NCBI GenBank assembly: GCA_021791895.1
Contig: JAJYVS010000019.1
Coordinates: 1 to 49,203, forward strand
Source of the DNA: Actinomycetes bacterium
Lineage (GTDB): Bacteria > Actinomycetota > Acidimicrobiia > Acidimicrobiales > RAAP-2
Length of the DNA stretch: 49,203 bases
Reading direction: 5' to 3'
The position numbers and the translations under genes are program-made. Of the stretch, positions 25,304-40,213 are shown piece by piece (position 1 is the first letter of the stretch; each line of letters begins with the position of its first letter). The notes beneath the pieces were generated by a model. The model did not search any database. It had not been told where the DNA came from and saw nothing but the letters and a program-made list of their open reading frames with translations.

Positions 25304-25329
25304 CGCGTTAGGCGGTCTGTATCTTGATC
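25304..25329 (-). repeat. Attachment-site copy at the functional rpsJ 3' end
   Basis: The sequence covers the last codons and stop of rpsJ (IKIQTA-stop) plus the following bases CGCG. It recurs at 21322-21347 with one change and, as an 18-base core with two changes, at 20569-20586. Integrases that target the 3' end of a gene commonly carry a copy of that end and so restore the gene, which fits what is seen. Confidence 0.85.
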
Positions 25330-25634
25330 TCGATGAACACTCCCGCCGGCAGGTCGAGACGCTGGAGGGAGTCCACCGTCTTCGGGGTGTGCTCGACGAT
25401 GTCCACGAGGCGCTTGTGCACCCGCATCTCGAAGTGCTCCCGCGAGTCCTTGTACTTGTGGGGGGAGCGGATCACCGTGTAGCGGTGCTTGTCCGTGGGC
25501 AGCGGCACCGGGCCCTGCACCTTGGCCTGGGTGCGCAGCACCGTCTGGACGATCTTCTCGGTCGATTGGTCGAGGACCTCGTGGTCGTAGGCCTTGAGCC
25601 GGATCCTGATCTTCTGGCGGGGGCCCTCGGCCAT
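25308..25634 (-). CDS. rpsJ: 30S ribosomal protein S10 (NusE)
   Basis: The 108-residue S10 has [20 protein letters not shown], the VRTQAKV-equivalent [15 protein letters not shown] and the [20 protein letters not shown] segment. ATG 25634 is preceded by GGGAAGGG. S10 is both a head protein of the 30S subunit and NusE in antitermination. It follows tuf by 22 bp. Its last codons are the attachment site of the element: the current C-terminus, EIKIQTA-stop, was probably supplied by the element, while a diverged IKIQTA-coding tail remains 4.7 kb away at 20569. Confidence 0.97.
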   Translation of the reverse strand: MAEGPRQKIRIRLKAYDHEVLDQSTEKIVQTVLRTQAKVQGPVPLPTDKHRYTVIRSPHKYKDSREHFEMRVHKRLVDIVEHTPKTVDSLQRLDLPAGVFIEIKIQTA

Positions 25635-25656
25635 GGTCGCTGCCCTTCCCCGAGCG

Positions 25657-26844
<1,188 letters not shown>

Positions 26845-26938
26845 GTCTCGAGAACCACTCCTGCTCTAGGGCGGACCCGCCTTGGGCCCACCGCGACGGT
26901 CACCCGCCGCCGTTGTGTGTCGCCTTCGGGGCCGAGCC

Positions 26939-29035
26939 CTACTCCCCGCGGGCCCGGGCGACGATCTCCCGCGAGATCGACTCGGGCACCTCGTTGTATG
27001 CCTCGAACTGCATCGTGTACGTGGCACGGCCCTGCGTGCGAGAACGCAGATCGGTAGCGTAGCCGAACATCTCTGCCAGCGGTACCTGCGCCCGCACGAC
27101 CTGGCTGGTCCCCCGCTGCTCCATGCCCTCGACCCGTCCCCGTCGGGCCGAGAGGTCGCCCATGACGTCGCCCATGTACTCCTCGGGGGTCACCACCTCC
27201 ACCGCCATGACCGGCTCCAACAGGACCGGGGAGGCCTTGCGGGCGGCGTCCTTCACCGCCATGGAGCCGGCGATCTTGAACGCCATCTCCGAGGAGTCCA
27301 CGTCGTGGTAGGAACCGTCGACCAGGGTGACCCGGACGTCCACGGTCGGGTACCCGGCCAGCACGCCCGAGGTCAGGGCCTCTTGGATCCCGGCGTCGAC
27401 CGAGGGGATGTACTCCTTGGGGATCGTCCCCCCGGTGATCTTGTCCACGAACTCGTAGCCCCCGCCGGGCCCGGTCGGCTCCAGGTTGATGACCGCGTGG
27501 CCGTACTGACCGCGACCACCGGTCTGGCGCACGTAGCGGCCCGGGACGTCCTTGACCGCCTTCCGGATAGTCTCCCGGTAGGCGACCTGGGGCTTGCCCA
27601 CGTTGGCGTCGACGTTGAACTCCCGGAGCATCCGGTCGACCAGGACCTCGAGGTGCAGCTCCCCCATCCCCGAGATGACCGTCTGGCCGGTCTCCTCGTC
27701 GGTGCGCACCCGGAAGGTCGGGTCCTCCTCGGAGAGGCTGAACAGGGCCCGGGACAGCTTGTCCTGGTCGGCCTTGGTCTTGGGCTCCACCGCCACGTGG
27801 ATGACCGGCTCGGGGAAGACCAGCGCCTCGAGCAGGATCGGGTGCCCCTGGTCGCTCAGGGTGTCCCCGGTCGAGGTCACCTTGAGCCCGACGGCGGCGA
27901 CGATGTCGCCGGAGAAGATGGCGTCCTTGTCCTCGCGGTGGTTGGCGTGCATCTGCAGGAGCCGGCCCACCCGCTCACGCTTGTCCTTGGTGGAGTTGAG
28001 AACGCTCCCGCCCTTGCGCAGGGTGCCCGAGTAGACGCGCAGGTAGGTCAGCTTGCCGACGTAGGGGTCGGTCATGATCTTGAAGGCCAGGGCCGAGAAG
28101 GGGCCGTCGTCGTCGGGCGCCCGCACCTCGACCTGGTCCGACCCGGGCCGGGTCCCCTCCGTCGGGGGCAGGTCGAGCGGGCTCGGGAGGTAGTCGACCA
28201 CCGCGTCGAGCATGGGCTGGACGCCCTTGTTCTTGAACGCCGACCCGCACAGGACCGGGACCACGTGGGAACCCAAGGTGGCCAGGCGGACCGAGCGGCG
28301 GAGGTCGTCGCCGGTGATCTTCTCGTCGGCGAGGTACTGCTCCATGAGCGGGTCGTCGAAGTTGCTGAGCACGTCGATCAGCTGATGACGGGCCTCCTCG
28401 GCCGGACCGGCCAGCTCGGGGGGGATCTCGGTCTCAGACCACTTCTCCCCCATCCCGTCCTCCCAGATGAGGGCGGTCCCCTCCAACAGGTCCACCACCC
28501 CCCGGAACCCGGCCTCCACCCCGACGGGGAGCTGGACGACGGCCGGCACCGCGTCGAGACGGTCCCGGATCATCTCCACCGTGCGGGAGAAGTCCGCCCC
28601 GACCCGGTCCATCTTGTTGACAAAGCAGATCCGGGGGACCCGGTACTTGTTGGCCTGACGCCAGACCGTCTCGGTCTGGGGCTCGACGCCGGCGACCGCG
28701 TCGAAGACCGCCACCGCTCCGTCGAGGACCCGCAGCGAGCGCTCGACCTCGACCGTGAAGTCGACGTGGCCCGGGGTGTCGATGATGTTGATCCAGGTAT
28801 CGCGCCACCGACAGGTGGTCGCGGCCGAGGTGATGGTAATGCCGCGCTCTTGCTCCTGGACCATCCAGTCCATGGTGGCGGCACCCTCGTGGACCTCGCC
28901 CATCTTGTAGTTGCGGCCGGTGTAGTAGAGGATCCGCTCCGTGGTCGTCGTCTTGCCCGCGTCGATGTGAGCCATGATCCCGATGTTGCGGGTCCGGGCG
29001 AGCGGGAATTCGCGGATCGGCAGGGGGTCAGCCAT
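26939..29035 (-). CDS. fusA: Elongation factor G
   Basis: The 698-residue EF-G has the GTPase motifs [23 protein letters not shown] and NKMD, and the translocation domains IV and V with [15 protein letters not shown] and [20 protein letters not shown]. It catalyses translocation of tRNAs and mRNA. It lies between rpsG and tuf, as in nearly all str operons. Confidence 0.98.
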   Translation of the reverse strand: MADPLPIREFPLARTRNIGIMAHIDAGKTTTTERILYYTGRNYKMGEVHEGAATMDWMVQEQERGITITSAATTCRWRDTWINIIDTPGHVDFTVEVERSLRVLDGAVAVFDAVAGVEPQTETVWRQANKYRVPRICFVNKMDRVGADFSRTVEMIRDRLDAVPAVVQLPVGVEAGFRGVVDLLEGTALIWEDGMGEKWSETEIPPELAGPAEEARHQLIDVLSNFDDPLMEQYLADEKITGDDLRRSVRLATLGSHVVPVLCGSAFKNKGVQPMLDAVVDYLPSPLDLPPTEGTRPGSDQVEVRAPDDDGPFSALAFKIMTDPYVGKLTYLRVYSGTLRKGGSVLNSTKDKRERVGRLLQMHANHREDKDAIFSGDIVAAVGLKVTSTGDTLSDQGHPILLEALVFPEPVIHVAVEPKTKADQDKLSRALFSLSEEDPTFRVRTDEETGQTVISGMGELHLEVLVDRMLREFNVDANVGKPQVAYRETIRKAVKDVPGRYVRQTGGRGQYGHAVINLEPTGPGGGYEFVDKITGGTIPKEYIPSVDAGIQEALTSGVLAGYPTVDVRVTLVDGSYHDVDSSEMAFKIAGSMAVKDAARKASPVLLEPVMAVEVVTPEEYMGDVMGDLSARRGRVEGMEQRGTSQVVRAQVPLAEMFGYATDLRSRTQGRATYTMQFEAYNEVPESISREIVARARGE

Positions 29036-29062
29036 GTTGAGCTTCCACTCCAGTGAGGAGAT

Positions 29063-29533
29063 CTACCAGCGGTAGTGGGCGAAGGCCTTGTTGGACTCGG
29101 CCATCTTGTGCATGTCCTCGCGCCGCTTCACTGCGTTGCCCACCCCGTTGGAGGCGTCGAGAATCTCGCCGGCCAGCCGCTCGGACATCGTCTTCTCCCG
29201 GCGCTGCCGGGAGTACCCGACCAGCCAGCGGATTGCCAGCGTCGTGGCCCGCCGGGGCCTGACCTCGACCGGTACCTGGTAGGTGGCGCCGCCGACCCGG
29301 CGGCTCTTCACCTCCAGCTCCGGCCGGGTGTTCTCAATGGCCCGCTTGAGCGAGGCGACCGGGTCCGACCCACCGCGCTCCGAGACCAGGTCGAGGGCTG
29401 AATAGACGATCCGCTCGGCCAGGGTCCGCTTCCCCCGGGACAGGACCTTGTTGACCACCTGGGTGACGAGCACCGAGCGGTACACGGGATCGGGCGGGAG
29501 GTCGCGGCGCTGGGCCGGGCCGTTGCGGGGCAC
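29063..29533 (-). CDS. rpsG: 30S ribosomal protein S7
   Basis: The 156-residue S7 includes [40 protein letters not shown] and [21 protein letters not shown]7 organises the head of the 30S subunit. The GTG start overlaps the rpsL stop by one base (TAGTG), which couples the two genes. Confidence 0.98.
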   Translation of the reverse strand: MPRNGPAQRRDLPPDPVYRSVLVTQVVNKVLSRGKRTLAERIVYSALDLVSERGGSDPVASLKRAIENTRPELEVKSRRVGGATYQVPVEVRPRRATTLAIRWLVGYSRQRREKTMSERLAGEILDASNGVGNAVKRREDMHKMAESNKAFAHYRW

Positions 29534-29904
29534 TAGGACTCCTTTTTCGCGCCGTAGCGGCTGCGGGCCTGGGCGCGCTCGCGCACGCCGGAGGCGTCCA
29601 GCGCCCCGCGGATGACCTTGTAACGGACACCGGGGAGGTCCCGGACCCGGCCGCCGCGCACGAGCACGATGGAATGCTCCTGGAGGTTGTGGCCAACGCC
29701 GGGGATGTAGGCGGTGATCTCGACCCCGCTCGTCAACCGCACCCGGGCCACCTTGCGCAGGGCCGAGTTCGGCTTCTTGGGGGTGAACGTGTAGACGCGG
29801 GTGCAGACGCCCCGCCGTTGGGGCGCCCCCTTCAGTGCCGGGGTCTTGGTCTTGGTGTCCTTGGTCTGGCGCCCGTTGCGGACCAGCTGGGCGATCGTCG
29901 GCAC
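29533..29904 (-). CDS. rpsL: 30S ribosomal protein S12 with natural Arg88
   Basis: The 123-residue S12 starts at GTG 29904 ([15 protein letters not shown]), with GAGG upstream. The streptomycin-contact loop [15 protein letters not shown] keeps Lys43. The second loop reads [13 protein letters not shown], so position 88 is Arg (codon CGG, 29643-29641) where most bacteria have Lys. Lys88Arg is a classic streptomycin-resistance substitution in Mycobacterium tuberculosis. The alignment to that protein has no gaps over residues 1-95, so the numbering is direct. rpsL is the first gene of the str operon. Confidence 0.97.
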   Translation of the reverse strand: MPTIAQLVRNGRQTKDTKTKTPALKGAPQRRGVCTRVYTFTPKKPNSALRKVARVRLTSGVEITAYIPGVGHNLQEHSIVLVRGGRVRDLPGVRYKVIRGALDASGVRERAQARSRYGAKKES

Positions 29905-29981
29905 GCGCCTACCTCGTCGGGTGAATCGATTGGGGATGCTCTGCGCTCGGGCCGCCATGCGGCCGGGCGTACGGCGGAACG

Positions 29982-30010
29982 ATGCTAGGACACGCCGTGA
30001 CCGGGCACAA
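29982..30010 (-). promoter_or_regulatory. Predicted promoter of the str operon (rpsL start)
   Basis: On the minus strand TTGTGC (30010-30005) and TAGCAT (29987-29982) are 17 bases apart, giving an untranslated leader of about 70 bases before rpsL. The layout closely matches the second rpoB promoter (TTGTGT, 17 bases, TAGGCT). This 200-bp region is shared with the divergent glycosyl hydrolase gene. Confidence 0.5.
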
Positions 30011-30108
30011 CACACCCCGGACGGGTGCCAGCAGCACCCCATGGTACCAGGGACCGATCGGGCCAAGGCACCCCGCGCACGGTGCGCAGTTGAGTCCACA
30101 ATGAGCAC

Positions 30109-31791
30109 GTGAGGCGGACCTGCAGTCAGCTCGGTGCCCGGGCGGGGTACACCGCGCTGGCCGTGGGCGCCCTCGGCCTGCTCGTGGCCTCCTGTGGGGG
30201 TGCCTCGGACGCCGCCGCGGGTCAGCCGCTTCCCACCAGGGCGTCCCCCCTCAAGACCCCGTCGGGATCCGGAGCGGTGAACGGCTTCCTGCACTCCCCC
30301 GGCGGGCCCTTCATCTATGACGCCGGCGGTCGAGTGGTCTTCCTCCATGGGGTGGATGCGGTGTACAAGCGTCCCCCCTACGAGCTCTATCCGGCTCCCG
30401 GTAAGCGGTGGAACTTCGACGCCAGGGACGCCTCGCTCCTCGCCCGGCTGGGATTCAACGTGGTCCGCCTGGGTATGACCTGGAAGGGGCTCGAGCCGGG
30501 GACCGCGCCGGCGAACGACCCCGCCATCTGCGCCCGGGGGGCACCGGGTGACCCAGGGCAGTTCAACCAGCGCGTGCTCGATGCCTATCTCGCCCGGTTG
30601 GCCCGCACGGTCGCGATCCTTGGGCGCTACCACATCTACACCCTGCTCGACATGCACCAGGACGTCTACAACGAAGCCTTCGACGGGGAGGGTGCGCCCA
30701 ACTGGGCGGTCTGCACGAACGGAATCAAGATCGGCGAACCCCCCGGCCGCTGGTCGGCCAACTACGCCACCAGGGCCGCAGGTACCGCGTACGGGCACTT
30801 CTGGCGGAACGACGTCGTTGGTGATCTCCAGGGCGAGTACGACCGGGTGTGGGCGGCTGTGGCCGCGTATTTCCGCACCAACCCGTGGGTCGTCGGCTAC
30901 GACCCCTTCAATGAGCCGTTCTCTCGGTCTCTGGTCACCAGCGGTGACGAGCAGTTTGATGCCCAACTCGAATGCTTCTACACCGGCACTGCCCACGTCG
31001 GCCGACCCGCTCATGGCGGCCCGTCCTTCAGTTGCCCGAGCCAAGATCCGGCCGCCGGCGTGATACCCCAGATCCTCGCCGCCGACCCGAGCCACCTGGT
31101 CTTCTACGAACCGGACATCTTTGGCCGCCGCGGGGCGCCGAACTTCGTCGGACCGATGGACTTTCCCAACCTGGTTTTCAACGTGCACATCTACTGCAGC
31201 TACCGCAGCGGGAAGACCGGGAACCCCACCAACCTCTCGGCCTGCGCGGCCCAGGAGGCCGCCTCACTCGCGCGGCGGGCGGAGGACCGGCTTGACCTGT
31301 CCACGCCGGAGCAACCCGGCGGCCCGGCCTGGTTCGTGAGCGAGTACGGCGCCACCTCGAGCGTCTCGCTCCTGGAATCGATCACCGCTGCCCAATGGCG
31401 GCACCTCGTGGGTTCGGCCTATTGGTCCTGGAGGTACTACGGCGATCCGACCGGAAGCGCCGCCGAGGCGCTGGTTGGTCCCGGCGGCACGCTGCGTTCC
31501 ACAGCCCGAGTCCTCGCTGCCACCTACCCTGAGGCGGTGGCCGGGCGCCCCACGTCGGTCGTCTTCGACCCCGCCTCGGGCGCCTTCTCGCTGCGGTACC
31601 GACCGACGGCGCAGGTCCGGGGTCCGACGGTGATCTTCGTACCAGTCCGGATCCACTACCCCGACGGCTACTGCGCCCGGGTCCTCGGCGGGCGCGTCAC
31701 CTCAGCCCCGGGGGCCGGTTTGCTCCTCGTGACCAACGCCAACGGGGCGCGCTCGGTCAATGTGGCCGTGAGCGCCGGGCACTGCCGCTAG
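30109..31791 (+). CDS. Lipoprotein glycosyl hydrolase, GH5 endoglycoceramidase-like
   Basis: The 560-residue protein has a lipoprotein signal peptide with the lipobox LVASC (Cys29), then a TIM-barrel of the cellulase superfamily. [30 protein letters not shown] and GYDPFNEP, with acid/base Glu269, are followed by VSEYGATS with nucleophile Glu412, the pattern of endoglycosylceramidases. It may cleave glycolipid headgroups outside the cell; the substrate is inferred. A C-terminal beta domain ([17 protein letters not shown]) follows. Start GTG 30109. It is read divergently from rpsL and convergently with rpoC, a region usually free of other genes. Confidence 0.85.
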   Translation: MRRTCSQLGARAGYTALAVGALGLLVASCGGASDAAAGQPLPTRASPLKTPSGSGAVNGFLHSPGGPFIYDAGGRVVFLHGVDAVYKRPPYELYPAPGKRWNFDARDASLLARLGFNVVRLGMTWKGLEPGTAPANDPAICARGAPGDPGQFNQRVLDAYLARLARTVAILGRYHIYTLLDMHQDVYNEAFDGEGAPNWAVCTNGIKIGEPPGRWSANYATRAAGTAYGHFWRNDVVGDLQGEYDRVWAAVAAYFRTNPWVVGYDPFNEPFSRSLVTSGDEQFDAQLECFYTGTAHVGRPAHGGPSFSCPSQDPAAGVIPQILAADPSHLVFYEPDIFGRRGAPNFVGPMDFPNLVFNVHIYCSYRSGKTGNPTNLSACAAQEAASLARRAEDRLDLSTPEQPGGPAWFVSEYGATSSVSLLESITAAQWRHLVGSAYWSWRYYGDPTGSAAEALVGPGGTLRSTARVLAATYPEAVAGRPTSVVFDPASGAFSLRYRPTAQVRGPTVIFVPVRIHYPDGYCARVLGGRVTSAPGAGLLLVTNANGARSVNVAVSAGHCR

Positions 31792-31798
31792 GCGGTTG

Positions 31799-31806
31799 GG
31801 GCTGGC

Positions 31807-31813
<7 letters not shown>
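31799..31813. terminator. Short hairpin between convergent GH5 and rpoC ends
   Basis: GGGCTG-GCT-CAGCCC forms a perfect 6-bp stem with a three-base loop over the rpoC stop codon, in the 15-bp gap between the two convergent genes. There is no T-run on either side, so it could be at most a weak bidirectional terminator. Confidence 0.25.
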
Positions 31814-35813
<4,000 letters not shown>

Positions 35814-35817
<4 letters not shown>

Positions 35818-38800
35818 GAGAAACTCCTCTCGGCGGCGCGCCGCTCGTCCTCCTCGTCCGACCCCCGCTCGGGCCGGCTGATGTCGATTCCCAGCTCCTC
35901 GGCCGTGCGGAACACGTCCTCGTCGAGCTCGTGCATCTCGATCTCCTCACCGGTGACCGAGAGCACGTCGACGTCGAGGCACAGGGACTGCATTTCCTTG
36001 ATGAGCACCTTGAAGCTCTCCGGGATCCCCGGTTCGGGGATGTTCTCGCCCTTCACGATCGCCTCGTACACCTTGACCCGGCCGAGCACGTCGTCGGACT
36101 TGATGGTGAGCAGCTCCTGGAGGGCGTAGGCGGCGCCGAAGGCTTCGAGCGCCCACACCTCCATCTCCCCGAACCGCTGGCCACCGAACTGGGCCTTCCC
36201 GCCGAGGGGCTGCTGGGTGATCATCGAGTAGGGCCCGGTCGAGCGGGCGTGGATCTTGTCGTCGACCAGGTGGGCCAGCTTCAAGATGTACACGTAGCCG
36301 ACCGAGACCGGGTTGTCGTAGGCCTGGCCGGTCCGACCGTTGTAGAGCACCGCCTTGCCGTTGGTCCCGATCTGGACGGTGCCGGTGGCCGAGTCGGAAC
36401 GGAGGTCGCCGAAGAGCCCCTTGATGGTCTGGTGGCGACCGGCGTCCTCCGCTTCGTCCCAGTGGGCCCCGTCGAAGACCGGGGTCGCGATCCAGTTGGC
36501 CGGCATGGTCCGTGGCCGGGTCTTGCGGGCCACCCCGTCATCCCGGCCGCTCGTCCCGGCATCGGACTCGGGCTGAGTCTCGCTCCAACCGAAGCGGGAG
36601 GCGTACCCGAGGTGGGATTCGAGCACCTGACCCACGTTCATCCGGGACGGGACCCCGAGGGGGTTCAAGATGATGTCGACCGGGGTGCCGTCGGCCAGGT
36701 ACGGCATGTCCTCGATCGGCAGGATCTTGGAGATGACGCCCTTGTTCCCATGGCGCCCGGCCAGCTTGTCGCCCTCGGAGATCTTGCGCTTCTGGGCCAC
36801 GTACACCCGGACCAGTTCGTTCACCCCCGGCGGCAGCTCGTGGGAGCTGTCGCGGGAGAACACCCGGACGTCGATGACCTTGCCTTCCTCCCCGTGGGGG
36901 ACCTTGAGGCTGGTGTCGCGGACCTCCCGGGCCTTCTCACCGAAGATGGCCCGCAGCAGGCGCTCCTCGGGGGTCTGCTCGGTCTCCCCCTTGGGGGTCA
37001 CCTTCCCGACCAGGACGTCCCCCGGGCCCACCTCGGCACCGATGCGGATGATCCCGCGCTCGTCGAGGTCGGCCAAGATCTCCTCGGAGAGGTTGGGGAT
37101 GTCCCTCGTGATCTCCTCGGCCCCGAGCTTGGTGTCCCGGGCGTCCACCTCGTGCTCCTCGATGTGGATCGAGGTGAGCACGTCGTCGCGGACCAAGCGC
37201 TCGGAGAGGATGATGGCGTCCTCGTAGTTGTAGCCCTCCCAGGGCATGAACGCGACCAGCAGGTTCTTGCCCAGGGCCAGTTCCCCGTTGTGGGTCGAGG
37301 GGCCGTCGGCCAGCAGGTCGCCGGTCTCGACCGGCTGGCCCTCGGCCACGAGCGGCTTCTGGTTGATGCAGGTGTTCTGGTTGGACCGGCGGAACTTGGC
37401 CAGCCGGTAGACCTTGCGCCCGAGGTTCTGACTCAGCCGGTCCTTCTGCCCCGGCCGGTAGTCGACCACCACCTGGTCGCCGGACACCTCCACGACGGTG
37501 CCGTCACCCTCGGCGATCACCACGTCGCCGGCGTCGCGGGCGGCCCGCGCCTCGACCCCGGTCCCGATGTAGGGCGCCTCGGGGACCACCAGGGGCACCG
37601 CCTGCTTCTGCATGTTGGCGCCCATGAGGGCCCGGTTGGCGTCGTCGTGCTCGACGAAGGGGATGAGGGCGGTCGAGACCGACACGATCTGCTTCGGCGA
37701 GACGTCCATGAGGTCCACCTCGGAGGGCGGCACGAAGTCGATCTCGCTGGTGGTGCCGTAGGTGGTGGTGGCCACGCCGATCCGCACCCCGGTGCCCTGC
37801 GGGCCGCGACGGACCAGCACGCGGTCCTCGCTGAAGTTGCCCCGCTCGTCCACCGGCGCGTTGGCCTGGGCGATGACGTGCTCCTCCTCCTCGTCGGCGG
37901 CCAGGTAGACCACCTCGTCGGTGACCCTCCCCTCGACCACCTTGCGGTACGGGGTCTCGATGAACCCGTACTCGTTGACCCGGGCGTAGGTGGCGAGGGC
38001 GCCGATCAGGCCGATGTTCGGACCCTCGGGCGTCTCGATCGGGCACATCCTCCCGTAGTGGGAGCTGTGGACGTCCCGGACCTCGAAGCCGGCGCGCTCT
38101 CTGGACAGTCCGCCGGGGCCGAGCGCCGAGAGCCGGCGCTTGTGGGCCAGCCCGGACAGCGGGTTGACCTGGTCCATGAACTGGCTCAGCTGGCTCGTGC
38201 CGAAGAACTCCTTCACCGCCGCGACCACCGGACGGATGTTGATCAGGGTCTGCGGGGTGATCGCCTCGACGTCCTGGGTGGTCATGCGCTCCCGGACCAC
38301 CCGCTCCATGCGCGACAGGCCCACCCGGACCTGGTTCTGGATCAGCTCGCCTACCGAGCGCACCCGTCGGTTGGCGAAGTGGTCCTGATCGTCGATCCGG
38401 TAGGTCGAGTCCCCGTCGGCCATGTGCAGCGCCAGGTGCAGCATGTAGGTCGCGGAGGCAAGGATCTCCGAGGGGCTGAGCACGCTCTGGTCCGGTGCCG
38501 GCCGCTCCACCTCGATGCCGAAGAGGTCGTTGATCCGCTCGATCTCGGGGCCGAGCTTGCGGTTGAGCTTGTAGCGGCCGACCCGGGTCAGGTCGTAGCG
38601 CTTGGGATTGAAGAAGGCGTTCTCGAAGTACTGGCGGGCGGCCTCCACCGAGAGCGGCTCACCGGGACGCGCCCGCTTGTAGATCTCGAGCAGCGCCTCC
38701 TCCCGGGTCGGGGCGAGGGTGCGCTCCTTCTCCCACTGGCCCTCTAGGAAGTCGAAGTGCCGGACGAAGCGCTCGAGGAACTCGTCGTCCCCGTAGCCGA

Positions 38801-39404
38801 GCGCCCGTAACAGGACGAACAGGGAGAGCCGGCGCTTGCGGGCCACCCGGGCCCCGGCCGTGACGTCACGCGACGGCTTGGCCTCGATGTCGAGCTCGAT
38901 CCACTCCCCCCGGTAGGGGTGGATGGTGCCGGTGAAGATGGTCTTGGCGTCCCTCCCGGGCTGGAAGATCACCCCCGGCGACCGCACGAGCTGGCTCACC
39001 ACCACGCGCTCGGTGCCGTTCACGATGAACGTGCCGCGGTCCGTCATCATCGGGAAGTCCCCCATGAAGACGGTCTGCTCCTTGATCTCGCCGGTGGTGG
39101 CGTTGAGGAAGCGGGCCCGGACGAAGACCGGCGCCGCGTAGGTCATGTCCTTCTCTTTGCACTCCTCTACCGAGAATTTGGGCGGGGGCCGGAGATCGGC
39201 GTCGGCGGGATCGAACTCAAGCTCCAAGCTCAGCTGACCGGTGAAGTCCTCGATCGGGCTGATGTCGCCGAAGGCCTCGCCCAGACCCTTGTCCAGGAAC
39301 CACTGGAACGAGTCACGCTGGACGGCGATCAGGTCGGGGAGCGGGAGGGCCTCCTCGATGTTGGCGAAGGAAACGCGTTCAGGGCTGCGGGACCGTGCGG
39401 GCAA
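35814..39404 (-). CDS. rpoB: DNA-directed RNA polymerase subunit beta, probable TTG start
   Basis: The enzyme core is complete. The rifampicin pocket reads [17 protein letters not shown] then [19 protein letters not shown], so the main resistance positions (E. coli Gln513, Asp516, His526, Arg529, Ser531) are wild type, while Asn518 is Val and Thr525 is Ala. TTG 39404 has GGAGGA six bases upstream and gives 1196 residues; GTG 39440 would add 12 residues but has no ribosome-binding site. The C-terminus ends in a short acidic and Arg stretch. It is coupled to rpoC. Confidence 0.97.
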
Positions 39405-39574
39405 CGGCCTTCCTCCAGTTCGGGTGCTGACGGGTGACACGGGGAAATGGGACGCCTCCGGGGCGCGATTCCGGAGCGAAAATGGGACGCGAGGTGGTCA
39501 GGGCCGGTGCCGTGGCGCGCGCGACCGCACCGCAACTACGGACACGGACCAGGGGCTGCGCACGGCAACCCTGT

Positions 39575-39603
39575 AGCCTAACCGGGGACGGCCGGGAACA
39601 CAA
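39575..39603 (-). promoter_or_regulatory. Predicted rpoB promoter, proximal
   Basis: On the minus strand TTGTGT (39603-39598) and TAGGCT (39580-39575) are spaced 17 bases apart. The start site would fall about 165 bases upstream of the TTG start. The leader contains a direct repeat of AAATGGGACGC at 39445-39455 and 39480-39490 and a stem CTCCGG/CCGGAG (39456-39476). Confidence 0.5.
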
Positions 39604-39662
39604 CCCCCTGGGTCGCGCCGCCCCGGGCGGACCAGCCGACCGGCCCCCCGTGGCTCGGCACG

Positions 39663-39691
39663 AGGCTAAGGAACGCGACTCGTCGAGTCAA
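39663..39691 (-). promoter_or_regulatory. Predicted rpoB promoter, distal, with overlapping palindrome
   Basis: On the minus strand TTGACT (39691-39686) and TAGCCT (39668-39663) are spaced 17 bases apart. The -35 box is the best match to consensus in the window. A 13-base inverted repeat, GACTCGACGAGTC (39689-39677), overlaps the -35 box and spacer and could be an operator. The promoter sits just 28 bases after the rplL stop, so rpoBC can be expressed apart from rplJL. Confidence 0.5.
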
Positions 39692-39718
39692 GGGTTCCGG
39701 GCCGGCCCCCGGATCCGG

Positions 39719-40111
39719 CTACTTGAGCTCGACCGAGCCTCCCGCGCCCTCCAGGGCCGCCTTGGCCTTCTCGGCTTCCTCCTTGCCGACCCGCTCGAGG
39801 ACCGGCTTGGGGGCGCCGTCGACCAGATCCTTCGCCTCCTTGAGCCCGAGGCTCGTGAGGGCCCGGACCTCCTTGATGACCTGGATCTTCTTGTCGCCGG
39901 CGGCCGTGAGGACGACGTCGAACTCGCTCTGCTCCTCCTCGGCCGCCCCGCCGGCCTCGCCGCCGCCAGCCGGCGCCGCCGCGACCGCCACCGGTGCCGC
40001 TGCCGTGACCCCGAAGCGCTCCTCGAACTCCTTCAGGAGCTCGCTCAACTCGAGGACCGAGAGGGCCGCGATCCCCTCGAGGATCTCCTCCTTGGTGATG
40101 GTCCCAGCCAT
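39719..40111 (-). CDS. rplL: 50S ribosomal protein L7/L12
   Basis: The 130-residue stalk protein has the N-terminal dimerisation region ([20 protein letters not shown]), an Ala/Gly-rich hinge and the C-terminal factor-binding domain ([39 protein letters not shown]). ATG 40111 has AAAGGA nearby. A 20-bp tandem duplication lies immediately upstream of its ribosome-binding site. Confidence 0.98.
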   Translation of the reverse strand: MAGTITKEEILEGIAALSVLELSELLKEFEERFGVTAAAPVAVAAAPAGGGEAGGAAEEEQSEFDVVLTAAGDKKIQVIKEVRALTSLGLKEAKDLVDGAPKPVLERVGKEEAEKAKAALEGAGGSVELK

Positions 40112-40120
40112 GGTGTTCCT

Positions 40121-40160
40121 TTCTGTGGTTCTCGACTCTGTTCTGTGGTTCTCGACGCTG
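40121..40160 (-). repeat. 20-bp tandem duplication in the rplL leader
   Basis: The units at 40121-40140 (TTCTGTGGTTCTCGACTCTG) and 40141-40160 differ at one base. They occupy the rplJ-rplL spacer and end next to the rplL ribosome-binding site. The spacing between genes has grown by one unit. Confidence 0.95.
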
Positions 40161-40213
40161 CCTCACCCGGCGGTTCGCCCCCCGACCGGCTCCCGGCAGC
40201 CCGACGACGGTCC

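Larger units (their letters stand above)
21322..25329. mobile_element. Integrative element inserted at the 3' end of rpsJ
   Basis: The 4.0-kb segment is bounded by direct repeats of the rpsJ 3' end (25304-25329 and 21322-21347; one mismatch in 26). From the rpsJ side it holds a tyrosine integrase, a convergent HUH-type Rep, a PASTA-domain membrane protein, and a DUF4160/DUF2442 pair. The cargo genes near 21.4-22.9 kb look less GC-rich than the ribosomal genes around them. No relaxase, conjugation or capsid gene is visible. I infer a small integrative rolling-circle replicon, or its remnant. The class is unusual for a site in the middle of the S10 operon. Confidence 0.8.

Noticed and set aside
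20569-25329. A large conjugative element or prophage
   Set aside because: No relaxase, coupling protein, secretion, capsid or terminase gene is visible; the content fits a minimal integrative replicon at most.
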